This document shows positions 37,939 through 47,330 of a stretch of DNA of 64,000 bases, one piece after another. The notes under the pieces were generated by a model, which was not told the DNA's origin, did not search any database, and saw nothing but the letters and a program-made list of their open reading frames with translations. Origin of the DNA: Segetibacter sp. 3557_3 (GTDB taxonomy: Bacteria; Bacteroidota; Bacteroidia; Chitinophagales; Chitinophagaceae); contig NZ_SMSK01000006.1 in the NCBI RefSeq assembly GCF_004354985.1, positions 1 through 64,000 of the forward strand, written 5' to 3'. The translations under genes were made by a program, and so were the position numbers. How positions within the stretch are numbered: the first letter of the stretch is position 1; each line of letters begins with the position of its first letter.

Positions 37939-39468
37939 CTAAGGATTAATTAGCACTTCACCGGTCATCTTATTTGGTATGGGCAAATTCATCATGGTTA
38001 AGATTGTTGGAGCAACATCGCCCAACTTACCAGGTTTTAGTGATCCCCGCCATTCTTTGTCGATAACAAACAGGGGAACAGGGTTTAAGGTATGTTGGGT
38101 ATTAGGCGAACCATCTTCATTAATCATGAAGTCAGCATTACCGTGATCTGCTGTAAGGAAAACCGTGTAGTTGTGTTCAAGTGCAGCATTCACAACCCGC
38201 TCAACACACTGATCAACTGTTTCGGCGGCCTTTACTGCTGCATCAAAAAAGCCTGTATGACCAACCATGTCGGTATTCGCATAATTGAGACATATAAAGT
38301 CGGGATTTTCCTTTTGGATTTCGGGGATTATGGCATCGGTAAGTTCAAAGGCACTCATTTCGGGCTGAAGATCGTAGGTGGCCACCTTTGGTGAGGGTAT
38401 CATGATCCTTGTTTCGCCTTCGAAAGGCAGTTCCCTGCCACCGCTGAAGAAGAAGCTTACGTGCGGGTATTTTTCTGTTTCAGCTATGCGTATCTGTTTT
38501 TTACCGTTATTGGCAATGATCTCCCCAAGGGTATTTTGCAGGTTATCAGTATCGAAAATAATGTTCACGTGTTTGTAACTGGCGTCGTACTCCGCCATTG
38601 TGGTGTAGTTTAGTTCCAGGGTATGCATACCATAGTCCGGCATATCCGTTTGTGTAAGCACCACCGTTATTTCCCGGCATCGATCCGTTCTGAAATTATA
38701 GCAAATGACCGCATCACCATCCTTTATTGTAGCTACGGGTGTTTGATCCTGGTTAACAATTACCGTTGGCAGCAGGAACTCGTCAGTAATGTCATGGTCG
38801 TAAGATTCGCGTACAGCAGCCAGGGCGTCTGTTGCTTTCGGACCTTCACCGTTTACCAGGCAATCGTATGCCAGTTTAACCCGCTCCCATCTTTTATCGC
38901 GGTCCATGGCATAATACCTGCCGCTAACACTTGCTATACGTGCACCGGTGTTACGGCAATGTTCCTCCAGCGCTGTTAAAAAGCCCAGCCCGCTTTTCGG
39001 GTCGGTATCACGGCCATCAGTAAAGGCATGAACATAAACCTCGGATACCTGCCTGTCTGCACACAGGCTCAGAATTGCATGCAGGTGACTGGTATGACTG
39101 TGAACACCGCCATCGCTTACCAGGCCAAGCAGGTGCAAAGGTTTGTTGTTTTGTTTGGCGTAGTCGATGGTTTCGAGCAAAACCGGATTACTAAAAAAAG
39201 ATCCGTCGCGAATGGCTACATTTATACGCTGCAACTCCTGGTAGACTACCCTGCCTGCACCTAGGTTAAGGTGACCTACTTCGCTGTTACCCATTTGCCC
39301 TTCCGGCAGGCCGACCGCTTCGCCGCAAGTTACGAGGGTGGTATTTGGATAGGTTGAATATAATGATGACACGAAGGGTGTTTTGGCATGTTTGATTGCA
39401 TCGCTGGAGTCGACTTTACCTAGACCCCATCCATCCATGATAACAAGGATAACACGTTTATTTTCCAT
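37939..39468 (-). CDS. gpmI: 2,3-bisphosphoglycerate-independent phosphoglycerate mutase
   Basis: Interconverts 3- and 2-phosphoglycerate in glycolysis using two manganese ions. The 509-residue chain has Asp12 in IMDGWG, the phosphoserine Ser62 in GNSEVGH, the HTDGRDT-like VHAFTDGRDTDP, and the C-terminal metal ligands in NYANTDMVGHTG and TADHGNAD. All active-site motifs are intact. It stands as a separate transcription unit. Confidence 0.97.
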   Translation of the reverse strand: MENKRVILVIMDGWGLGKVDSSDAIKHAKTPFVSSLYSTYPNTTLVTCGEAVGLPEGQMGNSEVGHLNLGAGRVVYQELQRINVAIRDGSFFSNPVLLETIDYAKQNNKPLHLLGLVSDGGVHSHTSHLHAILSLCADRQVSEVYVHAFTDGRDTDPKSGLGFLTALEEHCRNTGARIASVSGRYYAMDRDKRWERVKLAYDCLVNGEGPKATDALAAVRESYDHDITDEFLLPTVIVNQDQTPVATIKDGDAVICYNFRTDRCREITVVLTQTDMPDYGMHTLELNYTTMAEYDASYKHVNIIFDTDNLQNTLGEIIANNGKKQIRIAETEKYPHVSFFFSGGRELPFEGETRIMIPSPKVATYDLQPEMSAFELTDAIIPEIQKENPDFICLNYANTDMVGHTGFFDAAVKAAETVDQCVERVVNAALEHNYTVFLTADHGNADFMINEDGSPNTQHTLNPVPLFVIDKEWRGSLKPGKLGDVAPTILTMMNLPIPNKMTGEVLINP

Positions 39469-39578
39469 GGGCTAAAGCTACTGTATTTGGTGATTTGTGA
39501 GAGGAAGCATTCATATTGAATTTATAATCTGAGGTTTGGCATATTTTTCGCAAGAACATTTGCGTTCAAGAAAAAATT

Positions 39579-39956
39579 ATGAAAACAGTTCTAATCGCTA
39601 TATTCTCCTTACTTACCTTGTCGTTTGTGCGACAGGCGGATGGAGGGAATATAGTAAAGGCGCTTAAAGCAGGCGATGCAACCGAGGTAGGGTCTTATTT
39701 CGACAAATTTCTGGATATTAAATTTCCTGAAAAAGATGAAATTAAAAGTATAGGAAAAAACCAGGCTAGCATTGCGCTTAAATCCTTTTTCAGTGAAAAT
39801 AACATAACCGGATTTGAACTTGCTTCTCAGCGCGAAATGGGCGGTACCATGTATATCACCGGTAAATTGCTTAATGATGCCAAGGGTTTTAATCTTACCC
39901 TCATGATGAAGAGCAAGGAGGACAAACAGCAAATTATTACGGTTCGAATTAATTAA
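39579..39956 (+). CDS. DUF4783 domain protein, exported
   Basis: 125 residues: a signal peptide (MKTVLIAIFSLLTLSFVRQA), then a compact alpha/beta domain of the DUF4783 family (IVKALKAGDATEVGSYFDKF, SIALKSFFSENN, TGKLLNDAKGFNLTLMMK). The fold resembles NTF2/SnoaL-like small domains, but the function is unknown. The gene has its own terminator and lies just before nadC. Confidence 0.87.
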   Translation: MKTVLIAIFSLLTLSFVRQADGGNIVKALKAGDATEVGSYFDKFLDIKFPEKDEIKSIGKNQASIALKSFFSENNITGFELASQREMGGTMYITGKLLNDAKGFNLTLMMKSKEDKQQIITVRIN

Positions 39957-39973
39957 ATTCATACTTAACAAAC

Positions 39974-40000
39974 AAAAAGCCCCGCATCGCGGGGCTTTTT
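39974..40000 (+). terminator. Terminator after the DUF4783 gene
   Basis: AAAAAGCCCCGC - ATC - GCGGGGCTTTTT is a 12-bp perfect stem with a built-in T-run. Its T-run also supplies the -33 TTTG of the nadC promoter candidate. Confidence 0.9.
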
Positions 40001-40030
40001 GTTTGTGGTAATCTTCACAGTTTATATTTG
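39998..40030 (+). promoter_or_regulatory. nadC promoter candidate
   Basis: TTTG at 39998-40001, 21 nt, then a perfect TATATTTG at 40023-40030. The start would be near 40037, about 55 nt before the nadC ATG. The -33 box overlaps the end of the preceding terminator. Confidence 0.6.
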
Positions 40031-40092
40031 GTTGAAGTCAAATTCTCCCGTGGCCTAATCTTGCGTGATTCAATTCTTGTAGTTTTGTCAAC

Positions 40093-40959
40093 ATGAATTT
40101 CAATGAAAGATTACAACACCTCGTGTATGAAGCATTGCAGGAAGATGCAGGTGATGGTGATCACTCAACCCTGAGCTGTATTCCTGCAGGCGCAAAAGGT
40201 AAAGCGGTATTGAAGATAAAACAGGCAGGTGTGCTTGCAGGCATAGGGGTTGCCGAACAGATTTTTCACATAGTTGATCCAGGTACCAGGTTTGTAGCTT
40301 TTAAAAAGGATGGCGAGCTCATGGACATTGGCGAAAAAGCCTTTGACGTTTATGCCGACATTCGCACGATACTTACCTGCGAGCGGCTGGTATTAAATTG
40401 TATGCAAAGGATGAGCGGGATTGCTACACTTACCCGAAAGTATGTGGACAAGCTGGCGCCGTATGGCACCCGTATTCTTGATACACGCAAGACTACCCCA
40501 AATTTCAGGTTGCTCGAAAAAGAAGCGGTAAAAATAGGCGGTGGCATAAACCACCGTTTCGGCCTCTTTGATATGATTATGCTAAAAGACAATCATATTG
40601 ATTTTGCAGGCGGTATTGAACCCGCAATAAACCAGGCCTGGCAATATGTACAAACCCACAAACCGGAATTGAAGATAGAAGTAGAAACCCGCAGCATCGA
40701 GGATGTTAAAACCGTACTCAACGTGGGTGCCGGCAAAGTGTTCCGGGTTATGCTGGATAACTTTAAGCCCGAACAAATATTGGAAGCGCTGCGATTAATA
40801 AACGGACAACTTGAAACCGAGGCAAGCGGGGGAATAAACCTGGAGAATATGGAAGCTTATGCTGCAACGGGAGTTGACTATATCAGCATCGGCGCATTAA
40901 TTCACCAGGCGCAAAGCCTGGATCTTAGCCTGAAAGCTGAAATAACAACAAACGAATAG
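40093..40959 (+). CDS. nadC: Nicotinate-nucleotide pyrophosphorylase (quinolinate phosphoribosyltransferase)
   Basis: Joins quinolinate and PRPP to nicotinate mononucleotide, with loss of CO2, in de novo NAD synthesis. 288 residues with EDAGDGDHST, the DTRKTTPNFRLLEK motif, KIGGGINHRFGLFD, MLKDNHI and the C-terminal SGGINLENMEAYAATGVDYIS (ASGGIN). Length and motifs are canonical. It is followed after 7 nt by a SUI1/YciH gene, and nadE lies 4 kb away. Confidence 0.96.
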   Translation: MNFNERLQHLVYEALQEDAGDGDHSTLSCIPAGAKGKAVLKIKQAGVLAGIGVAEQIFHIVDPGTRFVAFKKDGELMDIGEKAFDVYADIRTILTCERLVLNCMQRMSGIATLTRKYVDKLAPYGTRILDTRKTTPNFRLLEKEAVKIGGGINHRFGLFDMIMLKDNHIDFAGGIEPAINQAWQYVQTHKPELKIEVETRSIEDVKTVLNVGAGKVFRVMLDNFKPEQILEALRLINGQLETEASGGINLENMEAYAATGVDYISIGALIHQAQSLDLSLKAEITTNE

Positions 40960-40966
40960 GCCTGCC

Positions 40967-41311
40967 ATGAGCAAGAAGAATAAACCAGATACCAGGGGTA
41001 TTGTATTTAGTACCGATCCAAACTTTAAATACGAATCAGAAGCAAACGAACAAGAGGAGACCTTACCCCCTGCAAAGCAGAAATTAAGCATCAAGCTTGA
41101 TACAAAACAGAGGGCAGGCAAGGCAGTGACGCTTGTACAAAATTTTATCGGGATCGAAGACGACCTTGAAGACCTCGGTAAAAAGCTAAAAAACCATTGC
41201 GGCACTGGCGGAAGCGTAAAAGACCGGCTCGTAATCATCCAGGGCGACCAACGTGACAAGATCTTACAGTGGCTGCTGAAAAATGGTTACAACAATACCA
41301 GGAAATTATGA
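40967..41311 (+). CDS. SUI1/YciH-type translation initiation factor
   Basis: 114 residues. A charged N-terminal tail (1-55) precedes the SUI1/eIF1-like domain: RAGKAVTLVQNFIG, DLEDLGKKLKNHCGTGGSVKD, IIQGDQRDKILQWL. Bacterial YciH relatives influence start-site choice or act under stress. It begins 7 nt after the nadC stop, so the two are translated from one mRNA. It has no known link to NAD synthesis. Confidence 0.92.
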   Translation: MSKKNKPDTRGIVFSTDPNFKYESEANEQEETLPPAKQKLSIKLDTKQRAGKAVTLVQNFIGIEDDLEDLGKKLKNHCGTGGSVKDRLVIIQGDQRDKILQWLLKNGYNNTRKL

Positions 41312-41476
41312 CCGCAGCAGCGCCGTAGTTCACCAATCCGCGACCATCCTCAACGGGTAAGTTAAGCTCCTCATAGCTATACAGTTGAATGGAGCGTCGC
41401 AAGGATGTCTCATTCCTGATCTTCTGCCGACCTCCAAATAAACCTCTTTTTGGCCGCCCCGATTACTATAAGGAGA

Positions 41477-42931
41477 CTATTGTCCCTGTGCAAGGGAATA
41501 AGCCTTTCTTCCATCCCAAACGTTCAGCAGCTCTGTTGAACATATTTTGAATTCTGTCGCCAATCGCTTATACAGCTCTATAATATCGGTTTGCGTAACG
41601 GCAATTTCACCAATGCTTTCGAACCGACACGCATACTGATTTACGAGGTTGGTAAAAATGCTGCCTTTGGGCCATACCTGGGTTCCACGGTTGCTGATCG
41701 TTACCAATTTGAACAGGTCGGTTGTATACCTAAGGCATTTCTCCGCAACAACATTGGGTTGTTCTGCGCTTTCGATAAACATATCTACACCCACAATGGT
41801 TGCTTCGTGAATTGCCTTTTTACCCAGCATAGGGTTGCCCTCAAGTTTGAATATCGTTTGGGTCACCGGCATATCGGGCAACATAGGCTTTGGAGCATGT
41901 TGCGGGTTCTGTCCAAAGTTCCCGATGATTGCTTCAGCAAAGTCGGTGGTGTTTTTGGCTTCCTTTGATTTATCGCCAAAGTCGCCGGTACGCACGCCCT
42001 GCTCAAGTGTATAAAGCAGCGCGTTTTCAATTGTTGCTGCGCTTTGCATTAGCCCAAGGTGTCGTAACATGGTAATACCACTAAGTAACAGGGCAGTTGG
42101 GTTTGCAATGTTGCGGCCGGCAATGTCGGGGGCCGTACCATGTACTGCTTCGAAGATTGCGATATGGTCACCGATGTTTGCGGAAGGGGCAAAACCAAGA
42201 CCACCAACGAGGCCTGCACAAAGGTCACTTATTATGTCGCCCTGTAAATTGGTCATGACAACTACGTCGAATTCATGTGGCCGAACAACAAGTTTCATCG
42301 CCAGATCGTCAACAATAATATCGTCGCTTTTAAGCTCAGGATACTCCTTAGCAACCTCGTAAAAGGTATCCAGGAACAATCCATCCGTAAGCTTCATGAT
42401 GTTTGCCTTATGGCCGCAGGTCACTCTCGTGGCGCCTTTTTTCTTTGCCATTTCAAAAGCGTATTTGATCACCTGCAAGCTTCCCGGCCGGGTGATAAAC
42501 CTGCGGCTAAGCGCAACATCCTGGGTAAGCATGTGCTCGATACCGCCATAGGTATCTTCAATATTCTCTCTAACTATAGTTATATCGATGGGTATACCGG
42601 CTTTCGAAAATACTGTGTCTACACCATGCAGGGTTTGAAATACGCGCTTATTAGCGTAGGTATTCCAGGTTTTGCGCGCAGTAACGTTTACGCTTTTTAC
42701 CCCTTTACCCTTCGGCGTTTCCATTGGGCCCTTGAACAGGATACCAACCTTTTCGATGGTTTCCTGTGCTTCAGGAGTCATGCCATTACTAAAGCCCTTG
42801 TCAAACACCCACTTACCCATGTCGACAAAATCGTATTGCAGCGGTACGTTTGCTGCATTAAATATGTGCAATACTGCCTGCATAATTTCAGGTCCGATAC
42901 CATCTCCGTTGGCCACTGCAATTTTTCTCAT
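41477..42931 (-). CDS. icd: Isocitrate dehydrogenase with C-terminal extension
   Basis: Oxidative decarboxylation of isocitrate to 2-oxoglutarate in the TCA cycle. 484 residues of the isocitrate/isopropylmalate dehydrogenase superfamily: GDGIGPEI, the loop VRENIEDTYGGIEH, the metal site NLQGDIISDL and the cofactor region FEAVHGTAPDIAGR. The C-terminal extension of about 140 residues is like the longer Thermus/Rickettsia-type enzymes, not the 416-residue E. coli form. NADP use is likely but not proven here. It has a separate promoter. Confidence 0.92.
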   Translation of the reverse strand: MRKIAVANGDGIGPEIMQAVLHIFNAANVPLQYDFVDMGKWVFDKGFSNGMTPEAQETIEKVGILFKGPMETPKGKGVKSVNVTARKTWNTYANKRVFQTLHGVDTVFSKAGIPIDITIVRENIEDTYGGIEHMLTQDVALSRRFITRPGSLQVIKYAFEMAKKKGATRVTCGHKANIMKLTDGLFLDTFYEVAKEYPELKSDDIIVDDLAMKLVVRPHEFDVVVMTNLQGDIISDLCAGLVGGLGFAPSANIGDHIAIFEAVHGTAPDIAGRNIANPTALLLSGITMLRHLGLMQSAATIENALLYTLEQGVRTGDFGDKSKEAKNTTDFAEAIIGNFGQNPQHAPKPMLPDMPVTQTIFKLEGNPMLGKKAIHEATIVGVDMFIESAEQPNVVAEKCLRYTTDLFKLVTISNRGTQVWPKGSIFTNLVNQYACRFESIGEIAVTQTDIIELYKRLATEFKICSTELLNVWDGRKAYSLAQGQ

Positions 42932-42963
42932 AATAGAACGTTTAAACCTATACTAAAGGCAGG

Positions 42964-42971
42964 CAAAGGTA
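42964..42971 (-). promoter_or_regulatory. icd promoter candidate, -7 box
   Basis: TACCTTTG on the minus strand, a perfect TAnnTTTG, 33 nt before the icd ATG. No TTG at 19-21 nt spacing. Confidence 0.45.
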
Positions 42972-43065
42972 GGTGTTGGCGGATTGAGACCCTAGTACCC
43001 GGCACCTTTTTTGTTAAGTACAGGTTGCCTGAAACAGCCATTTTTCCAGAAAGAACAACGGCTGA

Positions 43066-43098
43066 TTGATCTGAAAAAGAAATGCAAAATTTAATTTT
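43066..43098 (+). promoter_or_regulatory. apaG promoter candidate
   Basis: TTG at 43066-43068, 22 nt, then TAATTTTG at 43091-43098. The -7 box is perfect and the spacing slightly long. The leader would be about 110 nt. Confidence 0.45.
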
Positions 43099-43214
43099 GT
43101 TTTATGTGCTTCTTCTGGCAATATTGTTAATTTTAGGTAGCGTTAATTCTAACAAACTTCACGGCTTTTCAAATTCCTTCTTTTAGCTGAATTCCTCCAT
43201 CAAATGCTTTTGTT

Positions 43215-43601
43215 ATGATATCGAAAATCTCCGATGGCGTTTTAATAAGTGTCGAAACATTTTACCAGGCCGACTATAGCAATCCGGGCAATAACGAGTT
43301 TATGTTTGCCTACCGCATCACTATCGAAAATCACAATGCTTTTACCGTGCAATTGTTGCGCAGGCACTGGCACATTTTCGACAGCAATGGTGAGTACAAA
43401 GAAGTAGAGGGCGAAGGTGTTGTTGGGCAGCAACCGGTATTGCTTCCGGGCGAACATTTTCAGTATGTAAGTGGCTGCAATCTTCGTACGGAGATGGGCA
43501 AAATGCATGGTAAGTACGTAATGGAAAACCAGAACAACAAACAAACTTTTGAAGTAAATATTCCTGCTTTTGAAATGATTGTTCCATTTAAAATGAACTA
43601 A
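43215..43601 (+). CDS. apaG: ApaG domain protein
   Basis: 128 residues forming one ApaG/FBXO3-type beta-sandwich: FAYRITIENHNAFTVQLLRRHW, the Gly-rich loop EGEGVVGQQPVL, FQYVSGCNL and the C-terminal FEVNIPAFEMIVPF. It is linked in enterobacteria to Co2+/Mg2+ resistance and Ap4A levels; its action is not known in detail. Single gene, with a terminator shared with gldB. Confidence 0.95.
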   Translation: MISKISDGVLISVETFYQADYSNPGNNEFMFAYRITIENHNAFTVQLLRRHWHIFDSNGEYKEVEGEGVVGQQPVLLPGEHFQYVSGCNLRTEMGKMHGKYVMENQNNKQTFEVNIPAFEMIVPFKMN

Positions 43602-43620
43602 CACGCATAAATCTTCAACA

Positions 43621-43650
43621 AAAAAGGCTGCCCTTGTAAGGCAGCCTTTT
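43621..43650. terminator. Bidirectional terminator between apaG and gldB
   Basis: AAAAGGCTGCC and GGCAGCCTTTT form an 11-bp perfect stem, with As before and Ts after, between two convergent genes. Confidence 0.9.
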
Positions 43651-43675
43651 TTATTTGTATGATTTAATGTTAAGG

Positions 43676-44692
43676 CTACTTTGGCTTATACTTAGCCTCA
43701 TCAAAAATTTTACGGGCACCTGTTTCCATCAGCTGCTGCAGGGAGCTTTCCCCGTTTTTATCCATCCACTTTTTAACGATCTGCCAACCTACAAACTGCC
43801 CGATAAACCCAGGCGATCCAGGACCCAATACGGGAGTATTTGGAGCATCATTCATATAGTCTTTGGTAACGGCAGGGTCAGCTGAATACAGCATCTCATT
43901 TTGTAAAAAGAGTCCCCAAATCAGGGCCTCATTCTCCCGGCTTCCTTTAAGCTGCTCTTCGGTATATCCTGTTTTAAGCGTGTCGGCCGTTCCCGGTAGT
44001 AACTGGTCCAGAACATAAAGCCGTTTACCGGCTTCTACCATTTGTTCAACAAGCGGTCTCCCTCCACTATTGTTAGGAAACATATCGTCTATTACTGTTT
44101 TAATGGTGTTCACTGGTATATAAACCGGCTCAAACCTGCGTGATACATATGCCGGGTAAAGCGATTGGCCGGCTTCCGAAGCATAAAGCCCGTAGTTTTT
44201 TCCCAGGTACAATTGCAGGCCTACGCCTAACGCATCGGGGGTTATGATGTTACCATAACTGTTGATGGGCCCGATGAAGGTGATGAGTTTTGCAGGCAGC
44301 TTATACGTTGGAAAGTGGTACTTGACGTACTTTAGACCTTCTTCGATGGATTTGTTTATGCCCTCCAGATCGCGAAATACAATATCGCTGGTATCCTTTA
44401 TTTCGCGGTACGAACTGATGAACGAACGAACCCCATTTTCAACCGCACTGATGCTGTCGGGTTCGGCCGGCAGCGCAAGAATATTAAAGATGAAGTCTTG
44501 TAGAAAACCAGGGTACTTTTGATTCAGCTGCTCAAGGGCAACGTTGATATTGGTGGTATCAATCGCAAAGAAGTCTTGCTCGAAGCGTTGAAGTGGCAGG
44601 TTAACCTTTATCCCCGATACATCGGGAAGGTTTCTATTTTTGCACGCCGACACACAGCAGAAAAGCAACAACAGCCACAGCAATCTTTTCAT
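43676..44692 (-). CDS. gldB: Gliding motility lipoprotein GldB
   Basis: 338 residues with a lipobox VSAC (Cys17) after a Leu-rich leader. The body matches GldB: VNLPLQRFEQDFFAID, FIFNILALP, ITFIGPINSYGNIITPDALGVGLQLYLG, SGGRPLVEQMVEAGK, GWQIVKKWMDKN. GldB is needed for gliding in flavobacteria, and the family also occurs in non-gliding Bacteroidota. The fold suggests a zincin-like remnant. It is divergent from nadE, with 74 nt between the start codons. With gldF and gldG at 61-64 kb it suggests at least part of the gliding/secretion apparatus. Confidence 0.92.
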   Translation of the reverse strand: MKRLLWLLLLFCCVSACKNRNLPDVSGIKVNLPLQRFEQDFFAIDTTNINVALEQLNQKYPGFLQDFIFNILALPAEPDSISAVENGVRSFISSYREIKDTSDIVFRDLEGINKSIEEGLKYVKYHFPTYKLPAKLITFIGPINSYGNIITPDALGVGLQLYLGKNYGLYASEAGQSLYPAYVSRRFEPVYIPVNTIKTVIDDMFPNNSGGRPLVEQMVEAGKRLYVLDQLLPGTADTLKTGYTEEQLKGSRENEALIWGLFLQNEMLYSADPAVTKDYMNDAPNTPVLGPGSPGFIGQFVGWQIVKKWMDKNGESSLQQLMETGARKIFDEAKYKPK

Positions 44693-44766
44693 GTAACTAC
44701 TTTGCGGGCAAATTACATTATGACATGAACATTGCGGTTAAATCAATCTTAATAGTAATTTAGATT

Positions 44767-46449
44767 ATGAAAATAGTACTAGCGCAACAGAACTACCACA
44801 TTGGAAATTTCGAAAGCAATACACAAAAGATCATCGACGGCATTAATGAAGCCAAGCGGCAGAAAGCCGACCTTGTTGTGTTTAGCGAGTTGTGCATCTG
44901 CGGCTATCCTCCCCGCGACTTTGTTGAGTTTAACGACTTCATCAATAAATGTTACGAAGCTATCGACCGGATAAAAGAACATGCCGACACCATTGGGGTG
45001 CTGGTGGGTTCGCCGGCAAGAAATCCAACCATCGAAGGCAAGGACCTCTTTAACGCGGCCTTCCTGCTTTACGATAAACAGGTAAAAGGTGAGGTTCACA
45101 AAACACTTCTGCCCACCTACGACATCTTTGATGAATACCGCTATTTTGAACCGGCGTATGAATGGAAGGTGCTCGAGTTTAAAGGCAAACGCCTTGCCGT
45201 TACCATTTGTGAAGACATCTGGAACCTGGGCGACAATCCGCTGTACCGTTCGGCACCCATGGATAAACTCATGGAACAAAACCCCGACCTGATGATCAAC
45301 CTGAGCGCGTCGCCTTTTGATTATATCCACGAAGAAGAACGGCAGTCCATCATAAAGGCGAATGTGCTTAAGTACAAACTACCCATGTTTTATTGTAATG
45401 CCACAGGCAGCCAGACTGAGATTGTGTTTGATGGAGCTTCACTGATCTTCGATAAAAATGGAAAGCTTTGTAAGGCGCTTCCGCTGTTCGACGAGGCAAT
45501 TGATGGCGTAATCCTGAATGAAGACGGAACAACAAATTGCGAAACCCCAAGTGACATAAAGCCGATATCGCAATACAAGCCAAACCCAACCGAGCTCGAC
45601 TATGAGCGCAATATTTCGTTTATTCACCGCGCGCTTGTATTTGGTATACGCGACTACTTTACCAAGATGAACTTCAAGCAGGCGATCCTCGGTTCCTCCG
45701 GTGGTATCGATAGTGCAGTAACCCTCGCCCTTGCCTGTGAGGCACTGGGTAAAGATAATGTTCGCGCCATTCTTATGCCCTCGCCTTATAGCACCAGCCA
45801 TTCCGTTGATGATGCCGTGAACCTCAGCAAAAAACTTCAAAACCCGTACGACATCATCCGGATAGACCAGGTTTATGAAAGCCTGCTGGGTACCTTGAAG
45901 CCTGTTTTCAACGACCTGCCTTTTAGTATTGCTGAGGAGAACCTGCAAAGCCGCACGCGCGGAAACCTCCTGATGGCGATCGCCAACAAGTTTAATTATA
46001 TTCTGTTAAACACCTCTAACAAAAGCGAACTGGCTACGGGTTATGGAACCCTTTATGGCGATATGGCCGGCGGACTAGGGGTTTTGGGAGATTGCTATAA
46101 GATGCAGATCTATACGCTTGCCAAATACATCAACCGCAACGAAGAAATTATACCCGATAACATCATCACCAAACCGCCAAGCGCCGAGTTGCGACCCGAC
46201 CAAAAAGATATCGACAGCCTTCCTGATTACCCGGTATTAGACCAGGTACTTTACCAATATATCGAACGTCGCCAGGGCCCAAATGAAATTAAAGCAAAGG
46301 GCTTTGATGCACAGCTGGTAGATCGGATCATCAAACTGGTGAATACAAATGAATACAAAAGAAACCAGTTTTGCCCGATCATTCGCATCAGTCCCAAGGC
46401 ATTTGGCGTAGGCCGAAGAATGCCCATTGTTGGCAAATACCTGAGTTAA
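44767..46449 (+). CDS. nadE: NAD+ synthase, glutamine-dependent
   Basis: Amidates deamido-NAD to NAD using glutamine. The 560-residue two-domain enzyme has an N-terminal nitrilase-type glutaminase domain (FSELCICGYPPRDF with the Glu, KTLLPTYDIFDEYRYF with the Lys, VTICEDIWN with the Cys). The C-terminal synthetase domain has the P-loop GSSGGIDSAV at 309-318, plus STSNKSELATGYGTLYGD-like residues (NTSNKSELATGYGT). Both domains are complete. It starts divergently from gldB. Confidence 0.97.
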   Translation: MKIVLAQQNYHIGNFESNTQKIIDGINEAKRQKADLVVFSELCICGYPPRDFVEFNDFINKCYEAIDRIKEHADTIGVLVGSPARNPTIEGKDLFNAAFLLYDKQVKGEVHKTLLPTYDIFDEYRYFEPAYEWKVLEFKGKRLAVTICEDIWNLGDNPLYRSAPMDKLMEQNPDLMINLSASPFDYIHEEERQSIIKANVLKYKLPMFYCNATGSQTEIVFDGASLIFDKNGKLCKALPLFDEAIDGVILNEDGTTNCETPSDIKPISQYKPNPTELDYERNISFIHRALVFGIRDYFTKMNFKQAILGSSGGIDSAVTLALACEALGKDNVRAILMPSPYSTSHSVDDAVNLSKKLQNPYDIIRIDQVYESLLGTLKPVFNDLPFSIAEENLQSRTRGNLLMAIANKFNYILLNTSNKSELATGYGTLYGDMAGGLGVLGDCYKMQIYTLAKYINRNEEIIPDNIITKPPSAELRPDQKDIDSLPDYPVLDQVLYQYIERRQGPNEIKAKGFDAQLVDRIIKLVNTNEYKRNQFCPIIRISPKAFGVGRRMPIVGKYLS

Positions 46450-46578
46450 TTAGGGTAACGGCCGCCCTGGTTTTGCACATTAGTCCGGCCCCATCATGGC
46501 TGAACCTGGTATGAAATGTCAATAATGAAAATCATTTTGCAACTATAACTTTGGCTCCTGCGCGGGTAATGTTTTTTT

Positions 46579-46633
46579 ATGGACCCGGCATAAGTTCATC
46601 TATGAAGCTGTCGTTGCGTCGCACTCTTGTACC
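46579..46633 (+). repeat. Dispersed intergenic repeat, copy D (long form)
   Basis: The core CGTTGCGTCGCACTCTTGTA is preceded by ATGGACCCGGCATAAG and CTATGAAGC. The same elements occur in order at 61362-61413 (TTGGACCCAGCTGAAG, CTATGGAGC), so copies D and E are alike over about 50 nt. It lies in the gap between nadE and the B12-binding gene, where no gene is seen. Confidence 0.75.
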
Positions 46634-46702
46634 AACGGTTAACCCGCAGCAATGCTCCAATAAGCAAGAGTTTTGTAACCGGAAGTAAACACATAAGCGA
46701 TC

Positions 46703-47122
46703 ATGCAAAAAGAAAGTAAGCGGCGGTTAAGGGTTCTTGTAGCAAAGGTCGGACTCGACGGTCACGACCGGGGGGCTAAAGTGATCGCCACGGCTTTACG
46801 CGACGCGGGCATGGAGGTGATCTATACCGGTCTTCGGCAGACGCCGGAAATGGTTGTACAGGCAGCTTTACAGGAAGATGTTGATGCAATTGGCATTAGC
46901 ATACTCAGCGGCGCCCATATGACTGTATTTCCTAAAGTAATTGCGTTGATGAAAGACCGGAACATGAACGATGTATTGTTAACCGGTGGTGGTATCATCC
47001 CTGAAGAAGACATGAAAGCACTGCAGGCTATGGGGGTTGGCAAACTTTTTCCCCCGGGCACTCCTACTACTGAGATTGCAGGTTACATAAATGACTGGGT
47101 TGCAACGCACCGCCATTTTTAA
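46703..47122 (+). CDS. Stand-alone B12-binding subunit of an acyl-CoA mutase
   Basis: 139 residues comprising only the cobalamin-binding domain: [13 protein letters not shown] holds the DxHxxG base-off motif, SILSGAH and [11 protein letters not shown] line the nucleotide pocket, and the C-terminal [13 protein letters not shown] is typical. Such small subunits pair with a separate catalytic subunit in methylmalonyl-, isobutyryl- or related acyl-CoA mutases. The large subunit is not in this window. No cobalamin riboswitch was recognised upstream. Confidence 0.93.
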   Translation: MQKESKRRLRVLVAKVGLDGHDRGAKVIATALRDAGMEVIYTGLRQTPEMVVQAALQEDVDAIGISILSGAHMTVFPKVIALMKDRNMNDVLLTGGGIIPEEDMKALQAMGVGKLFPPGTPTTEIAGYINDWVATHRHF

Positions 47123-47330
47123 ATAATTTCTGCTAAAACAGCTCTTCCAGCCGGAACCGGTCTAATTTTCTCACTTATTTTAGAGCTAATCAGCCATTTT
47201 ATAGCAGACAAGTTCCCGATAAACATATTAAGATTTTTCATATCGATGTAAGTGTCTCTTTGTTTGCCTTCATTTCTGTATTTTTAACCGGATTGGATTC
47301 CCTTTTTATTGTTTTGTATATTCAATTATT

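Noticed and set aside
42275-43069. Open frame of 264 codons opposite icd
   Set aside because: It overlaps the well-supported isocitrate dehydrogenase gene antisense for most of its length and encodes no recognisable domain.
46450-46702. Cobalamin riboswitch before the B12-binding gene
   Set aside because: No B12-box-like conserved core was found; the gap holds the dispersed repeat instead.
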